From Methyloligella sp050110875 (GTDB taxonomy: Bacteria > Pseudomonadota > Alphaproteobacteria > Rhizobiales > Methyloligellaceae): a stretch of DNA of 64,000 bases. The stretch lies in NCBI GenBank assembly GCA_050110875.1, contig CP188828.1, positions 1,736,001 to 1,800,000 of the forward strand. Direction: 5' to 3'. Each line of letters begins with the position of its first letter. Position 1 is the first letter of the stretch. The notes below the pieces were generated by a model. That model did not search any database. It saw only the letters and a list, made by a program, of their open reading frames with translations, and had not been told where the DNA came from. Positions 50,678-59,482 of this stretch are shown here, piece after piece. Made by a program: the position numbers and the translations under genes.

Positions 50678-52225
50678 CTACTCCCACTCGATGGTTCCGG
50701 GCGGCTTCGACGTGATGTCGTAGACCACCCGGTTGATTCCCCGTACCTCGTTGATGATGCGGCGGGCGGCACGGCCGAGGAAGTCGTGGGAGAAGTCGTA
50801 GTAGTCCGCCGTCATGCCGTCGGTGGAGGTGACGGCGCGCAGCGCGCAGACATAGTCGTAGGTGCGCGCATCCCCCATCACGCCGACCGTGCGCACCGGC
50901 AGCAGCACGGCGAAGGCCTGCCAGATCGTATCGTAGAGCCCTGCGGCGCGGATCTCCTCCAGATAGATGGCGTCGGCCTGGCGCAGGATGGCGAGCTTGT
51001 CTTCGGAGACGGCGCCCGGAATGCGGATGGCGAGCCCCGGCCCCGGGAAGGGGTGGCGATTGACGAAGGCTTCGGGCAGACCGAGCTCCCGCCCCAGTGC
51101 CCGCACTTCGTCCTTGAACAGCTCGCGCAACGGCTCCACCAGCTTCATGCGCATGCGTTCCGGCAACCCGCCGACATTGTGGTGAGACTTGATGGTGACC
51201 GACGGCCCGCCGGAGAAGGAGACGCTCTCGATCACGTCCGGGTAGAGCGTGCCTTGGGCGAGGAAGTCGACCTCCCCCAGCTTGCCCGCCTCCTCGTCGA
51301 ACACGTCGATGAAGAGCTTGCCGATGATCTTCCGCTTCTGCTCCGGATCGTCGACATCCTTCAGGGCGGCGAGGAAGCGCTCGCGCGCATCGACTACGAC
51401 CAGCGGGATGTTGTAGGTCTCCCGGAACAGGCTCTCCACCTGGGCGCGCTCGTCCTGGCGCAGCAGCCCGTGATCGACGAAGATGCAGGTAAGCTGATCG
51501 CCGATCGCCTCGTGGATCAGGATCGCCGCGACGGATGAATCCACCCCGCCGGACAGCCCGCAGATCACCTTGCCCGCGCCCACTTGCTCGCGGATCTTGG
51601 CGATCTCCGTGTCCTTGAAATGGGCCATGGTCCAATCGCCTTTGAGCCCGGCGATATTGCGGACGAAATTGGCGATGACCTCCGCGCCGCGGGGCGTGTG
51701 CACCACCTCCGGGTGGAACTGGACGCCATACATCTTGCGCTCTTCGTTGGCGATCGCCGCGAACGGCGCGCCGTGGGAGATGGCGATGGTCTTGAATCCG
51801 TCCGGCAGCTTGGTCACCCGGTCGCCATGACTCATCCAGACGGGATGCGTCTCGCCCTTGGGCCAGACCCCGTCGAAGAGCGGCGTGGATTCGACCACTT
51901 CCAGATCGGCTCGGCCGAACTCCTTGGAATTGTGGGGTTCCACCGTGCCGCCGAGCTGGGCCACCATGGCCTGCTCGCCGTAGCAGATACCGAGCACGGG
52001 CACGCCCGCTTCGAAGATCGCCTGAGGCGCCCGGGGCGTGTCGCTTTCCGCCACGCTGGCCGGCCCGCCGGAGAGGATGATGGCCGCGGGCGGATTCGCC
52101 TTCAGATCGGCTTCCGCCTTGTCGAAGGGAACGATCTCGGAATAGACGCCCGCCTCCCGCACACGCCGCGCGATCAGCTGGGTCACCTGGCTTCCGAAAT
52201 CGACGATCAACACCCGCTCTGTCAT
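50678..52225 (-). CDS. guaA: GMP synthase (glutamine-hydrolysing)
   Basis: Converts XMP, glutamine and ATP to GMP in purine synthesis. From the ATG at 52225 it has 515 residues, the usual length. The class I amidotransferase carries the nucleophile in GICYGEQ and His/Glu in GVQFHPEVVHT. The ATP-pyrophosphatase P-loop is GLSGGVDSSVAAILI, and the dimerisation domain ends KPPGTIEWE. A longer frame to 52261 is less likely. It lies on the same strand as rsmB and guaB, with which it often clusters in this class. Its TAG stop is immediately followed in frame by the YcaQ sequence. Confidence 0.97.
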   Translation of the reverse strand: MTERVLIVDFGSQVTQLIARRVREAGVYSEIVPFDKAEADLKANPPAAIILSGGPASVAESDTPRAPQAIFEAGVPVLGICYGEQAMVAQLGGTVEPHNSKEFGRADLEVVESTPLFDGVWPKGETHPVWMSHGDRVTKLPDGFKTIAISHGAPFAAIANEERKMYGVQFHPEVVHTPRGAEVIANFVRNIAGLKGDWTMAHFKDTEIAKIREQVGAGKVICGLSGGVDSSVAAILIHEAIGDQLTCIFVDHGLLRQDERAQVESLFRETYNIPLVVVDARERFLAALKDVDDPEQKRKIIGKLFIDVFDEEAGKLGEVDFLAQGTLYPDVIESVSFSGGPSVTIKSHHNVGGLPERMRMKLVEPLRELFKDEVRALGRELGLPEAFVNRHPFPGPGLAIRIPGAVSEDKLAILRQADAIYLEEIRAAGLYDTIWQAFAVLLPVRTVGVMGDARTYDYVCALRAVTSTDGMTADYYDFSHDFLGRAARRIINEVRGINRVVYDITSKPPGTIEWE

Positions 52226-52339
52226 TGAACGGTGGTTAACCGAAACCTCCCGAGTCGGCAATGGGAAGCAGCCAATCGCGACCTTTGATCCCCGTGTTCC
52301 TGCGGTCCCGGCGTTTCACTTCCTGAAACGCCTGCTCCA

Positions 52340-52429
52340 CGTCATCCTGAGGTGCGAGTGGAGCGAGCCTCGAAGGACGACGTGGCCGATGCTTCGAGGC
52401 ACGCCTATGGCGTGCGCCTCAGCATGACG
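52340..52429. repeat. Palindromic intergenic repeat, GTCATCCTGAGG family
   Basis: A mirrored element: GTCATCCTGAGGTGCGAG at the left and, inverted, GTGCGCCTCAGCATGAC at the right, with GCCTCGAAGGAC and TTCGAGGC inside. This type occurs in many alphaproteobacterial chromosomes between genes. It lies between guaA and rsmB. Confidence 0.75.
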
Positions 52430-52453
52430 GCATCAGCGGCAAACCGCAGCCTG

Positions 52454-52564
52454 CTCCCTCTCCCCTGTGGGGAGAGGGTTGGGGTGAGGGGGGATCGTCC
52501 TATCGATTCTTTGTCCCCCTCACCCGGATGCTGTGCATCCGACCTCTCCCCGCCGGGGAGAGGT
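52454..52564. repeat. Two copies of the CCTCTCCCC/GGGGAGAGG palindromic repeat
   Basis: Bases 52454-52492 (CTCCCTCTCCCC, then GGGGAGAGGGTTGGGGTGAG) and 52514-52564 (CCCCTCACCCGG, then CTCTCCCCGCCGGGGAGAGG) are inverted, hairpin-forming copies. Related copies are at 55551-55588, 57271-57305 and 57325-57365. Confidence 0.8.
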
Positions 52565-52583
52565 AAGACCACTCGCCCCTGCA

Positions 52584-53876
52584 CTAGCTCCCGCGCCGCA
52601 GCAGCGCGACGAAGAACCCGTCCGTGCCGAATGTGCGGGGCGTCATGACGAGGTGGTTGTCAAAAGCGGCAACATCCGGCGGCGCCACGGGCATGGCCGC
52701 CTCCCAGGCCGGCCGCCACGGCTCCGGCCGGAACGCAGGATGCCGCTCCAGGAAGGCCGAGATCCGATCCTCGTTCTCAGCCGGCAGCACCGAGCAGGTG
52801 ACGTAGCAAAGCAGACCGCCCGGTTTCACCAGCGGCGCCCCCTCCTCCAGCACGGCCTGCTGCTCCGCCTGGCGGGTTTCGAGATTGGCTTCCGAGAGCC
52901 GCCATTTGGCATCCGGCCGCCGCCGCCACGTGCCCGACCCCGTGCAGGGCGCGTCGATCAGGACAAGGTCCATCCTGGCTTCCAACAGCGCAAGCTGGGC
53001 CGGATCGCCGCCGTCCAACACCTGAACGTTGCGGGCGCCCGCTCGCTTCAGCCGCTCGAAGATGGGCCGAAGCCGCATCTTGTCGGAATCGTAGGCGTAG
53101 AGCTGGCCCGTGTTCTCCATGGAGGCCGCCAGCGCCAACGTCTTGCCGCCGGCACCGGCACACAGATCGATGACCTGAGATTTCGGCGTCGCGCCGGCGA
53201 TCAGGCTGGCCACTTGCGATCCCTCGTCCTGCACCTCGAACCAGCCTTTGCCGTGGCCGGCTTCCGCCTCCACATGGGGGCTGCGGGAGGGACCGATCCC
53301 CGGCGGAATCCGGATGCCGAGCGGCGAATATGGCGTGGCTTCAGGGTTATGCCGCGAGAGCGCTTTCAGCACCTTCTCCCGATCGGCTTTGAGTGTGTTG
53401 ACGCGCAGATCCACCGGTGCGCGGGCGGCCAGCGCCGCACCCTCCTCCGCTGCCATATCGCCGAACGCCCGCGCGAAATCTGCCGCCAGCCAAGCCGGAT
53501 AATTGCCCTTGATGGGATCCGGCGCATCTCCCGGCAGCGACCGCGCAAGCCCGGCCTTCTCTGCCTCGGTCAACGGATCCGGCGAGAAACGGCTCCCGTC
53601 GCACAATCCTGCGACCTCTTCGGGCGACAGCTCCCACAGATCCACCAGCGCACGCAGCGCCAGCGCCCGTGCCCCCTCATCCCCCATGAGATAACCGGAA
53701 GAAGCCTGGATGCGCAGCGCATCGAACACCAGATTCCCGATCGCCGCCCGGTCGCCCGAGCCCGCGAAACGATGGGCGGTGCCCCAATCCTTCAGGGCCT
53801 CCGCTGCCGGCCGCCGGCGCTGCTCCATATCGGCCAACACCTCGATCGCGGCGCTGATCCGTCCTCCAGGGCGCAT
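52584..53876 (-). CDS. rsmB: 16S rRNA (cytosine967-C5)-methyltransferase RsmB
   Basis: Methylates C967 of 16S rRNA using AdoMet. The 430-residue protein has a NusB-like N-terminal RNA-binding domain (RISAAIEVLADM, about 1-140). The methyltransferase follows: VIDLCAGAGGKTLALAA (motif I), DAPCTGSGTWRRRPD (motif IV) and CYVTCSVLPAENED with the catalytic Cys (motif VI). The ATG at 53876 overlaps the MAPEG gene stop by one base. A longer frame to 54425 only reads through that gene in another phase. Confidence 0.95.
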   Translation of the reverse strand: MRPGGRISAAIEVLADMEQRRRPAAEALKDWGTAHRFAGSGDRAAIGNLVFDALRIQASSGYLMGDEGARALALRALVDLWELSPEEVAGLCDGSRFSPDPLTEAEKAGLARSLPGDAPDPIKGNYPAWLAADFARAFGDMAAEEGAALAARAPVDLRVNTLKADREKVLKALSRHNPEATPYSPLGIRIPPGIGPSRSPHVEAEAGHGKGWFEVQDEGSQVASLIAGATPKSQVIDLCAGAGGKTLALAASMENTGQLYAYDSDKMRLRPIFERLKRAGARNVQVLDGGDPAQLALLEARMDLVLIDAPCTGSGTWRRRPDAKWRLSEANLETRQAEQQAVLEEGAPLVKPGGLLCYVTCSVLPAENEDRISAFLERHPAFRPEPWRPAWEAAMPVAPPDVAAFDNHLVMTPRTFGTDGFFVALLRRGS

Positions 53877-54304
53877 CACACCACCGAAAAGACGAAGACG
53901 CGGCCGATCACGATGATCCAGATCAACAGCACGGCGATGGCTCCGATCAGAAAGACCGGTGTGCGGTGCTCCAGCTGGTTGCTCGTGACATGGATCCAGG
54001 CATGCAAGATGCGGGAAATGACGAACATCCAGGCAAGCACCAGGATGAACAAATCCAGCGTCTTGGTTTCCAGTGCCAGCAGCATCACCACATAGAACAG
54101 CACCGGCACTTCGAGCTGGTTGTGGAAGGCATTGCCGATCTGAATCACGCGCGGCGGCCACTTGGCTTCGCGCAAGGCAATGGATTCGGCACGCACCTGG
54201 CCGCGGCGCAGCGCCTGCAGCCGCAAGCCGATCATCCAGAACAGCAGGATGAAGGTCAGCAGCACCTGCACGAACATGGGCAGGAGAATGGTTTGAATGG
54301 ACAT
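53876..54304 (-). CDS. MAPEG family membrane protein
   Basis: The 142-residue protein has four hydrophobic helices (about 5-25, 60-80, 83-103 and 115-138) and the MAPEG features GNAFHNQLEVPVLFYVVM and RILHAWIHVTSNQLEHRT. The family includes glutathione-dependent membrane enzymes, but bacterial members are largely uncharacterised. Its stop overlaps the rsmB start (TGATG), so the two are cotranscribed. Confidence 0.88.
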   Translation of the reverse strand: MSIQTILLPMFVQVLLTFILLFWMIGLRLQALRRGQVRAESIALREAKWPPRVIQIGNAFHNQLEVPVLFYVVMLLALETKTLDLFILVLAWMFVISRILHAWIHVTSNQLEHRTPVFLIGAIAVLLIWIIVIGRVFVFSVV

Positions 54305-54538
54305 GGGTCCTCCCTCGGGTCGCCGCGCATCGTTGGCGCTTGCTTCGCTCCCGCTTATAGCCCCTAAGAAAGCGAGATGTTGAGAGTTGGGCCCCGAAAC
54401 CCCGCGATTTAACCACGCATGGCAAGATAAGGGCCGGGCACCGCCAGATTACGCCCCGTTAAGTTGACGCAGAACCGTCCCGCCCTCTAATGCTGGAACA
54501 AAAGAGAAAGATATGAGGATCCAAGGAGTCCCCGCGTC

Positions 54539-55459
54539 ATGTTTGCCTATCGTCGCAACGCCACGTCCGGCTTGAGCCGTTCGCGCCATCTGCTGTTCGG
54601 CGCCAGCCTCGCCGTTCTTCTCGCCGCCCCCGCCACCGTCCTCCACGCCGCCGACGAGGCGCAGAAGGAGAAAGCGACCGGATCGGAGGCCCTGCACACC
54701 CAGTCTCTCGAGAAGACAAACCCCTGCTTCAACGGTGAGGGGTCCATCGAAGAGGTGCTCCGCGCCTGCAAGGTCTATATCGATGCCGAGGAAGGCACCG
54801 ACAAAGAGCATGTCATCATCGCGCACGGCAACCGCGCCTACGCGCTATCCGCCACCGGCGACATGGATGGCGCCATTCAGGAGCTCAACGATGCCATCGC
54901 CCTGGATGACGAACGCGCCGTGCTCTATCTCAGCCGCGCCCGCGCCTATGGCGTGAAGAAGCAATACGGCAAGGCCCTCGCCGATCTGGAAAAGACTGTG
55001 GAGCTTCAGCCGGAGTCTGCCGCCCCGCATATCCTGCGCGGCAAGATCTACGAGCTGCAGGACAAGCAGCAGGATGCCTTGGACGAGTACGCCGCCGGAT
55101 TGGAGAAAAATGCCAAATATGCGCCAGGCTACGTGAACCGGGGCACCCTCTACCGCACCATGAAGGATTTCGATAAGGCGGAAGCCGACTTCACCAAAGT
55201 GGTCGAGCTAGAGCCGACCAAGGCCCAGAGCTATGTGGATCGCGGCTGGGTCTATGTCCTCCTGGACGAGCTGGACAAGGCCGAGGACGACTTCGAGAAG
55301 GCGCTCCAGATCCAGGACAACAACGCGTTCGCCATCGCCGGCATCGGTGTCGTGAAGAGCCGCAAGGGCAAGCCGACCGACGGCAGCGCCGATCTCAGCA
55401 TGGCGCGGAAGCTCCAGCCCGATATCTTCGAGAAGATCAGGGCTCTCGGCGTCGAGTAG
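54539..55459 (+). CDS. Exported tetratricopeptide-repeat protein
   Basis: The 306-residue protein has an N-terminal signal peptide (LLFGASLAVLLAAPATVLHA, about 18-37) and at least five TPR units (about 85-290, for example GDMDGAIQELNDAIALDDE and KDFDKAEADFTKVVELEPT). It should be a periplasmic protein-interaction scaffold. No enzyme domain is present. It is divergent from the MAPEG-rsmB unit and stands alone. Confidence 0.88.
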   Translation: MFAYRRNATSGLSRSRHLLFGASLAVLLAAPATVLHAADEAQKEKATGSEALHTQSLEKTNPCFNGEGSIEEVLRACKVYIDAEEGTDKEHVIIAHGNRAYALSATGDMDGAIQELNDAIALDDERAVLYLSRARAYGVKKQYGKALADLEKTVELQPESAAPHILRGKIYELQDKQQDALDEYAAGLEKNAKYAPGYVNRGTLYRTMKDFDKAEADFTKVVELEPTKAQSYVDRGWVYVLLDELDKAEDDFEKALQIQDNNAFAIAGIGVVKSRKGKPTDGSADLSMARKLQPDIFEKIRALGVE

Positions 55460-55474
55460 TCAGCTGCGCATTGG

Positions 55475-55588
55475 CCTCCCCCTAGAAGGGGGAGGTCGCG
55501 TTGGCATCGCCAACGCGGGTGGGGGTCACAAGCTCAGAGGTAGGAGTAGACCCCTCACCCCAACCCTCTCCCCACTGGAGAGAGTGAG
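55475..55588. repeat. Palindromic repeats between the TPR gene and guaB
   Basis: Bases 55475-55529 contain CCTCCCCCTAGAAGGGGGAGG followed by GTTGGCATCGCCAACGC, both hairpins. Bases 55551-55588 are a CCCTCACCCCAACCCTCTCC copy of the GGGGAGAGG family. They lie between convergent gene ends and may act as bidirectional terminators. Confidence 0.75.
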
Positions 55589-55629
55589 ACAAGCTGAGCA
55601 GGCCTCAACTTTGAGGTTTTCCAATATCG

Positions 55630-57117
55630 CTATATATCCCGCGGATAGTTCGGCGATTCCCGCGTGATGGTCACGTCGTGGGCGTGGCTCTCCCGCAACG
55701 ACGCGTTGGTGATCTGCAGGAATTCCACCTTGTCGTGGAAAGTGGCGATATCCGGCGCGCCGACATAGCCCATGGAGGCACGCAAGCCGCCGATCAGCTG
55801 GTGCAGCACGCTGCCAACCGGCCCCTTATAGGGCACCTGGCCCTCGATTCCTTCCGGCACCAGCTTCAGGGAATCCTTGATATCCTGCTGGAAATACCGG
55901 TCCGCCGAGCCGCGCGCCATGGCCCCAAGGGAACCCATGCCGCGATAGGCCTTGTAGGAGCGGCCTTGATAGAGGAACACCTCGCCGGGGCTCTCGTCGG
56001 TGCCCGCCAGCAGCGATCCGATCATGGCGCAATCGGCGCCCGCCGCGATGGCCTTCGCCAGATCGCCGGAATATTTGATGCCGCCATCGGCGATCACCGG
56101 CACGCCATGCGCCTTCGCGACATCGGCGCATTCCAGAATGGCCGAAAGCTGAGGCACGCCGACACCGGCCACGATCCGGGTGGTGCAGATCGAGCCCGGC
56201 CCGATACCGACCTTCACCGCGTCGGCGCCCGCATCGATCAACGCCCTGGCGCCGTCGGCGGTGGCGACATTCCCCGCCATCACCTGCACCGCGTTCGACT
56301 GGCGCTTGATACGGTCGATGGACTCCAGCACCCGGGATGAATGGCCGTGGGCGGTGTCGACCACGATGAGATCGCAGCCCGCCGCCACCAGCCGCTCGCT
56401 GCGTTCCAGGCCTTCCTCGCCGACAGTCGTGGCGGCCGCGACGCGCAGGCGCCCCTGCTCGTCCTTGCATGCCAGCGGGTGGAGCCGCGCCTTCTCGATG
56501 TCCTTCACGGTGATCAGACCGATGCAGTGATAGTCGTCGTCCACCACCAGCAGCTTCTCGATCCGATGCTGATGCAGCAGCCGCTTCGCCTCGTCCTTGT
56601 CGACCGTATCGTTGACCGTGATCAGGTTCTCGCGGGTCATCAGTTCGCGCACGGGTTGATCGTCGTTGGTGGCGAAACGCACATCCCGGTTGGTGACGAT
56701 GCCGACCAGCTTTCCGCCGCCGGGGCCCGCCTCGACCACGGGAATGCCCGAGATCTGATGCATCGCCATCAGGTTCAGCGCGTCTTTCAGCGTCGCGTCC
56801 GGTCCGATGGTCACCGGATTGACCACCATGCCGGATTCGAACTTCTTCACCTGGGCGACCTGGTCGGCCTGTTGTTCCGGCGTAAAATTGCGGTGCACCA
56901 CGCCGATGCCGCCAGCTTGCGCCATGGCGATGGCAAGTCGTGCCTCCGTCACCGTGTCCATCGCCGAGGAGAGCACCGGAATATGCACGTCGATCGACTT
57001 GGTCACCTTGGAGGTGGTGTCGACCTGCCCCGGCATCACCGAGGAGGCGGCGGGACGGATTAGGACGTCGTCGAAGGTGAGAGCGATCGGATTGTCTGGA
57101 AAGTGCCGCGAAGGCAT
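55630..57117 (-). CDS. guaB: IMP dehydrogenase
   Basis: Oxidises IMP to XMP, the rate-limiting step to GMP. The 495-residue protein has the catalytic barrel split by two CBS domains (about 95-210: GIPVVEAGPGGGKLVGIVTNRDV). The active-site loop is GPGSICTTRIVAGVGVPQ with the catalytic Cys, the IMP-binding ADGGIKYSGD follows, and the flap Arg lies in the C-terminal part. It faces the TPR gene end and lies on the same strand as guaA and rsmB. Confidence 0.97.
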   Translation of the reverse strand: MPSRHFPDNPIALTFDDVLIRPAASSVMPGQVDTTSKVTKSIDVHIPVLSSAMDTVTEARLAIAMAQAGGIGVVHRNFTPEQQADQVAQVKKFESGMVVNPVTIGPDATLKDALNLMAMHQISGIPVVEAGPGGGKLVGIVTNRDVRFATNDDQPVRELMTRENLITVNDTVDKDEAKRLLHQHRIEKLLVVDDDYHCIGLITVKDIEKARLHPLACKDEQGRLRVAAATTVGEEGLERSERLVAAGCDLIVVDTAHGHSSRVLESIDRIKRQSNAVQVMAGNVATADGARALIDAGADAVKVGIGPGSICTTRIVAGVGVPQLSAILECADVAKAHGVPVIADGGIKYSGDLAKAIAAGADCAMIGSLLAGTDESPGEVFLYQGRSYKAYRGMGSLGAMARGSADRYFQQDIKDSLKLVPEGIEGQVPYKGPVGSVLHQLIGGLRASMGYVGAPDIATFHDKVEFLQITNASLRESHAHDVTITRESPNYPRDI

Positions 57118-57270
57118 CGGCCAACCTCATAAATCAAGGGAGCGGCGAGACTTTCCGTAACGGCCGCTCCGACCAGTTGGCAGCCTCCTTTAGCAGCTTG
57201 TTTGCGGCTTGGGAAGGCGGGGCAACCCCTCCCCCACGGCCGATTTGCCGCGGGGGGCTGCGACAGGGCT

Positions 57271-57365
57271 CCTCACCTCTCCCCAGTGGGGAGAGGTGAG
57301 GGGGACAAAGACTCGACAGGTGGCCCCCCCTCACCCCAACCCTCTCCCCCGGGGGAGAGGGAGCA
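57271..57365. repeat. Two palindromic GGGGAGAGG repeats between arsM and guaB
   Basis: Bases 57271-57305 (CCTCACCTCTCCCCAGTGGGGAGAGGTGAGG) and 57325-57365 (CCCTCACCCCAACCC with a CCCCCGGGGG core) are hairpin-forming copies. An 18-base tandem duplication (57364-57381 and 57382-57399, CAAGCCGTGCAGCGCCGC) follows, ending five bases from the arsM stop. Confidence 0.8.
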
Positions 57366-57403
57366 AGCCGTGCAGCGCCGCCAAGCCGTGCAGCGCCGCT
57401 ATG

Positions 57404-58459
57404 TCAGCAGCAGCTGCCTTCGTCACCGCCCGCGCGTCCCCCGCCGGAACTGAAAGGAATCCCTGAACCGCAGCCCTCGAAGAGTCCGTAATGATTCGAG
57501 AAATCGCCGATGAACTCGAAGAACGAAGCGAAACGGGTCTCTTTCAGCATGTGCCAGGTATTGCCGCAGATGGGGAAGACCTTGCCGCGCTCCATGGCGT
57601 GGTGGTCGTCCAGCACAAACACGTCCGGCTCCTCAGGCACGCCGCCCTTATAGATCACCGCCTGGCCGTAATCCTCGCACGAGGCTTCAAGCTGCGGGAG
57701 CTTGAACAGCCGGTAGGTCGCCGAATAGAAGCGCGCCGCGCCGAGCTTCGCAGCCATGGCGGCGTCCTCGACCTCCAACGGGCGGCTCGTCACGAGCCGC
57801 GGATCGCGGAAGCCCGCCCGCCTCGCCATCTCCAGAAAGTCGCCCCAATAGAGCGCCCCGCCCAGGCACTCGCCATAGAGCAGCGGGTCCTTGCGGACCT
57901 CCTCCGGCAGACGCCGGTCGCAATAGACATCGGCGAAATAGAGCTCGCCGCCCTCTTTCAAGAGATCGTGGACGCCCTGCAGCACCACCGGCTTGTCGAT
58001 GGAGAGATTGATGACGCAGTTGGAGACGATGACGTCGAAGCTTCCCGGCTCCAGACCGAGCTCGCCGAGCGTCTCGATATAGCCTTTCAGGAAGCGGACA
58101 TTGGGCTCGGCATAGCCGAACTTTTCCATGTGCCAGTCGAGATGCTCATTCGCCGTGGCAAGCTGAGCGTCGGTCATGTCCACCCCGACGACCCGGCCAT
58201 CCGCGCCCACGAGCTGGCTGATCATGTAGCTGTCGCGCCCCGAGCCGGAGCCGAGGTCCAGCACCGAGGCGCCGGACAGCGCGGTCGGCACGGCGACCCC
58301 GCAGCCGTAATATTTGGCGATCACCTCCGGGTGAAGCTTGGCAAGCAGCGGACGATACGCCGCCGGCACCCCGCCCCCGTCGCAGCAGGCCGAGGTCTTC
58401 AGGTCTCCCGACGATTGCAGGATCTCGCCGTAATACTCCTGCACCAGCTCGCGATTCAT
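57404..58459 (-). CDS. arsM: Arsenite methyltransferase
   Basis: Methylates As(III) with AdoMet to volatile or less toxic species. The 351-residue protein has motif I (VLDLGSGSGRDSYMIS, about 65-80) and the arsenic-binding cysteines: the pair in TSACCDGGG, YGCGV, NCVINLS and YGECLGGALYW. A Gly/Ser-rich C-terminus ends in a double Cys (GSCC). No arsR or arsB is seen in the flanks. In plants and bacteria this family also acts on other metalloids; arsenic is the best guess. Confidence 0.9.
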   Translation of the reverse strand: MNRELVQEYYGEILQSSGDLKTSACCDGGGVPAAYRPLLAKLHPEVIAKYYGCGVAVPTALSGASVLDLGSGSGRDSYMISQLVGADGRVVGVDMTDAQLATANEHLDWHMEKFGYAEPNVRFLKGYIETLGELGLEPGSFDVIVSNCVINLSIDKPVVLQGVHDLLKEGGELYFADVYCDRRLPEEVRKDPLLYGECLGGALYWGDFLEMARRAGFRDPRLVTSRPLEVEDAAMAAKLGAARFYSATYRLFKLPQLEASCEDYGQAVIYKGGVPEEPDVFVLDDHHAMERGKVFPICGNTWHMLKETRFASFFEFIGDFSNHYGLFEGCGSGIPFSSGGGRAGGDEGSCC

Positions 58460-58571
58460 GGATGCGACTCCTCAAATCAGGCACGTCTGCGTCGGAGCCT
58501 ATCAGCCGACGCCTCACCCCGCCCACACAACTGCGTGAGGGACATCAGGTCGAGGCCTAGCCCAACGGACA

Positions 58572-58660
58572 CGTCATGCCCGGTCTTGAGCAGGCCATCC
58601 AGGGCGACATCCTCCTTGGCAAGCGGCCCTAGATTGCCGGGTCAAGCTCGGCAATGACGA
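58572..58660. repeat. Palindromic repeat CGTCATGCCCGG / GCAATGACG
   Basis: The element begins CGTCATGCCCGGTCTTGA and ends GATTGCCGGGTCAAGCTCGGCAATGACG. This is an abundant intergenic repeat type in alphaproteobacterial genomes. It lies in the short gap between the arsM start and the rlmE stop. Confidence 0.75.
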
Positions 58661-58670
58661 CGGTTTGGGA

Positions 58671-59393
58671 CTATGCGGCTCCGCCATTCCGCCCGCGGAA
58701 CCCCGTCGCCAGCACATAGGTCTCAGGCGAATCGGAGCGACTGGCTTGCGGCTTCACGTGGCGCACTTTGTCGAAATCGCGGTTCAGCTCCGCCATCAGA
58801 TCCTGCCCCGCCCCGCCCTGGAAGACCTTGGCGAGGAACGTGCCGCCCGGCGCCAAAACGCGCTTGGTGAGATCGTAGGCCGCCTCGACCAGACCGATGA
58901 TACGCAGATGGTCCGTCTGCTTGTGGCCGGTGGCGGGCGCGGCCATGTCCGACATCACCACATCGACCAGCCGGTGACCCAGCAGACCGAGGATCGCATC
59001 GTCGGCCTCCGGGCTTTCCATATCGAGCTGCAGGATCTCGACTCCCGGCAGCTCCTCGAACGCATTGATATCGGCGGCGATCACCCGTCCCTCGCCTTCC
59101 ACCGCGTGGGCCCGCGCCGTCGCCACCTGGCTCCACCCGCCGGGTGCGGCGCCGAGATCCAGCACCGCCATGCCGGGCTTCAGAAGCGCGTGCTTGTCGT
59201 CGATCTCCATGAGCTTGAAGGCAGCGCGAGAGCGAAACCCCATGCGCTTGGCCTCCGCCACGTAAGGATCGTTCAACTGCCGCTGCAGCCAGCGAGTCGA
59301 GGCAACCTTCCGCCCTTTCGCGGATTTGACCTTGACCTTCAACCGGCGGCTAGCACCGCCGGAAATACCGCTCGATTTTCGCGATTTAGCCAT
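58671..59393 (-). CDS. rlmE: 23S rRNA (uridine2552-2'-O)-methyltransferase RlmE
   Basis: The 240-residue FtsJ-family methyltransferase has the SAM motif VLDLGAAPGGWSQVA (about 78-92). The K-D-K-E catalytic set is seen as the Lys of RSRAAFKLMEID, the Asp of DVVMSDMAAPATG and the Lys of GGTFLAKVFQGG. A basic N-terminal extension of about 40 residues (RRLKVKVKSAKGRK) is usual in this class. Its stop is near the repeat at 58572, and the MFS gene diverges upstream. Confidence 0.95.
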   Translation of the reverse strand: MAKSRKSSGISGGASRRLKVKVKSAKGRKVASTRWLQRQLNDPYVAEAKRMGFRSRAAFKLMEIDDKHALLKPGMAVLDLGAAPGGWSQVATARAHAVEGEGRVIAADINAFEELPGVEILQLDMESPEADDAILGLLGHRLVDVVMSDMAAPATGHKQTDHLRIIGLVEAAYDLTKRVLAPGGTFLAKVFQGGAGQDLMAELNRDFDKVRHVKPQASRSDSPETYVLATGFRGRNGGAA

Positions 59394-59482
59394 GGATTTC
59401 CGCCGCTTAGATACGGAGCCGCTTGACCCGGACCCCTATCAGGCCCCATCTCCGCCCTCGTAAAAGTCCGTAACCCTGCCAT

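Noticed and set aside
50592..51635. 347-codon minus-strand ORF overlapping guaA and YcaQ
   Set aside because: Its composition is Arg/Gly/His-rich and it is a phase-shifted reading of guaA.
52533..54095. 520-codon plus-strand ORF
   Set aside because: It lies antisense to rsmB and the MAPEG gene, is Arg/His/Pro-rich and has no domain; GC-rich codon use creates such shadows.
55826..57130. 434-codon minus-strand ORF
   Set aside because: It is an alternative phase of guaB, low in hydrophobic residues and rich in Arg and Gly; guaB has full catalytic motifs.
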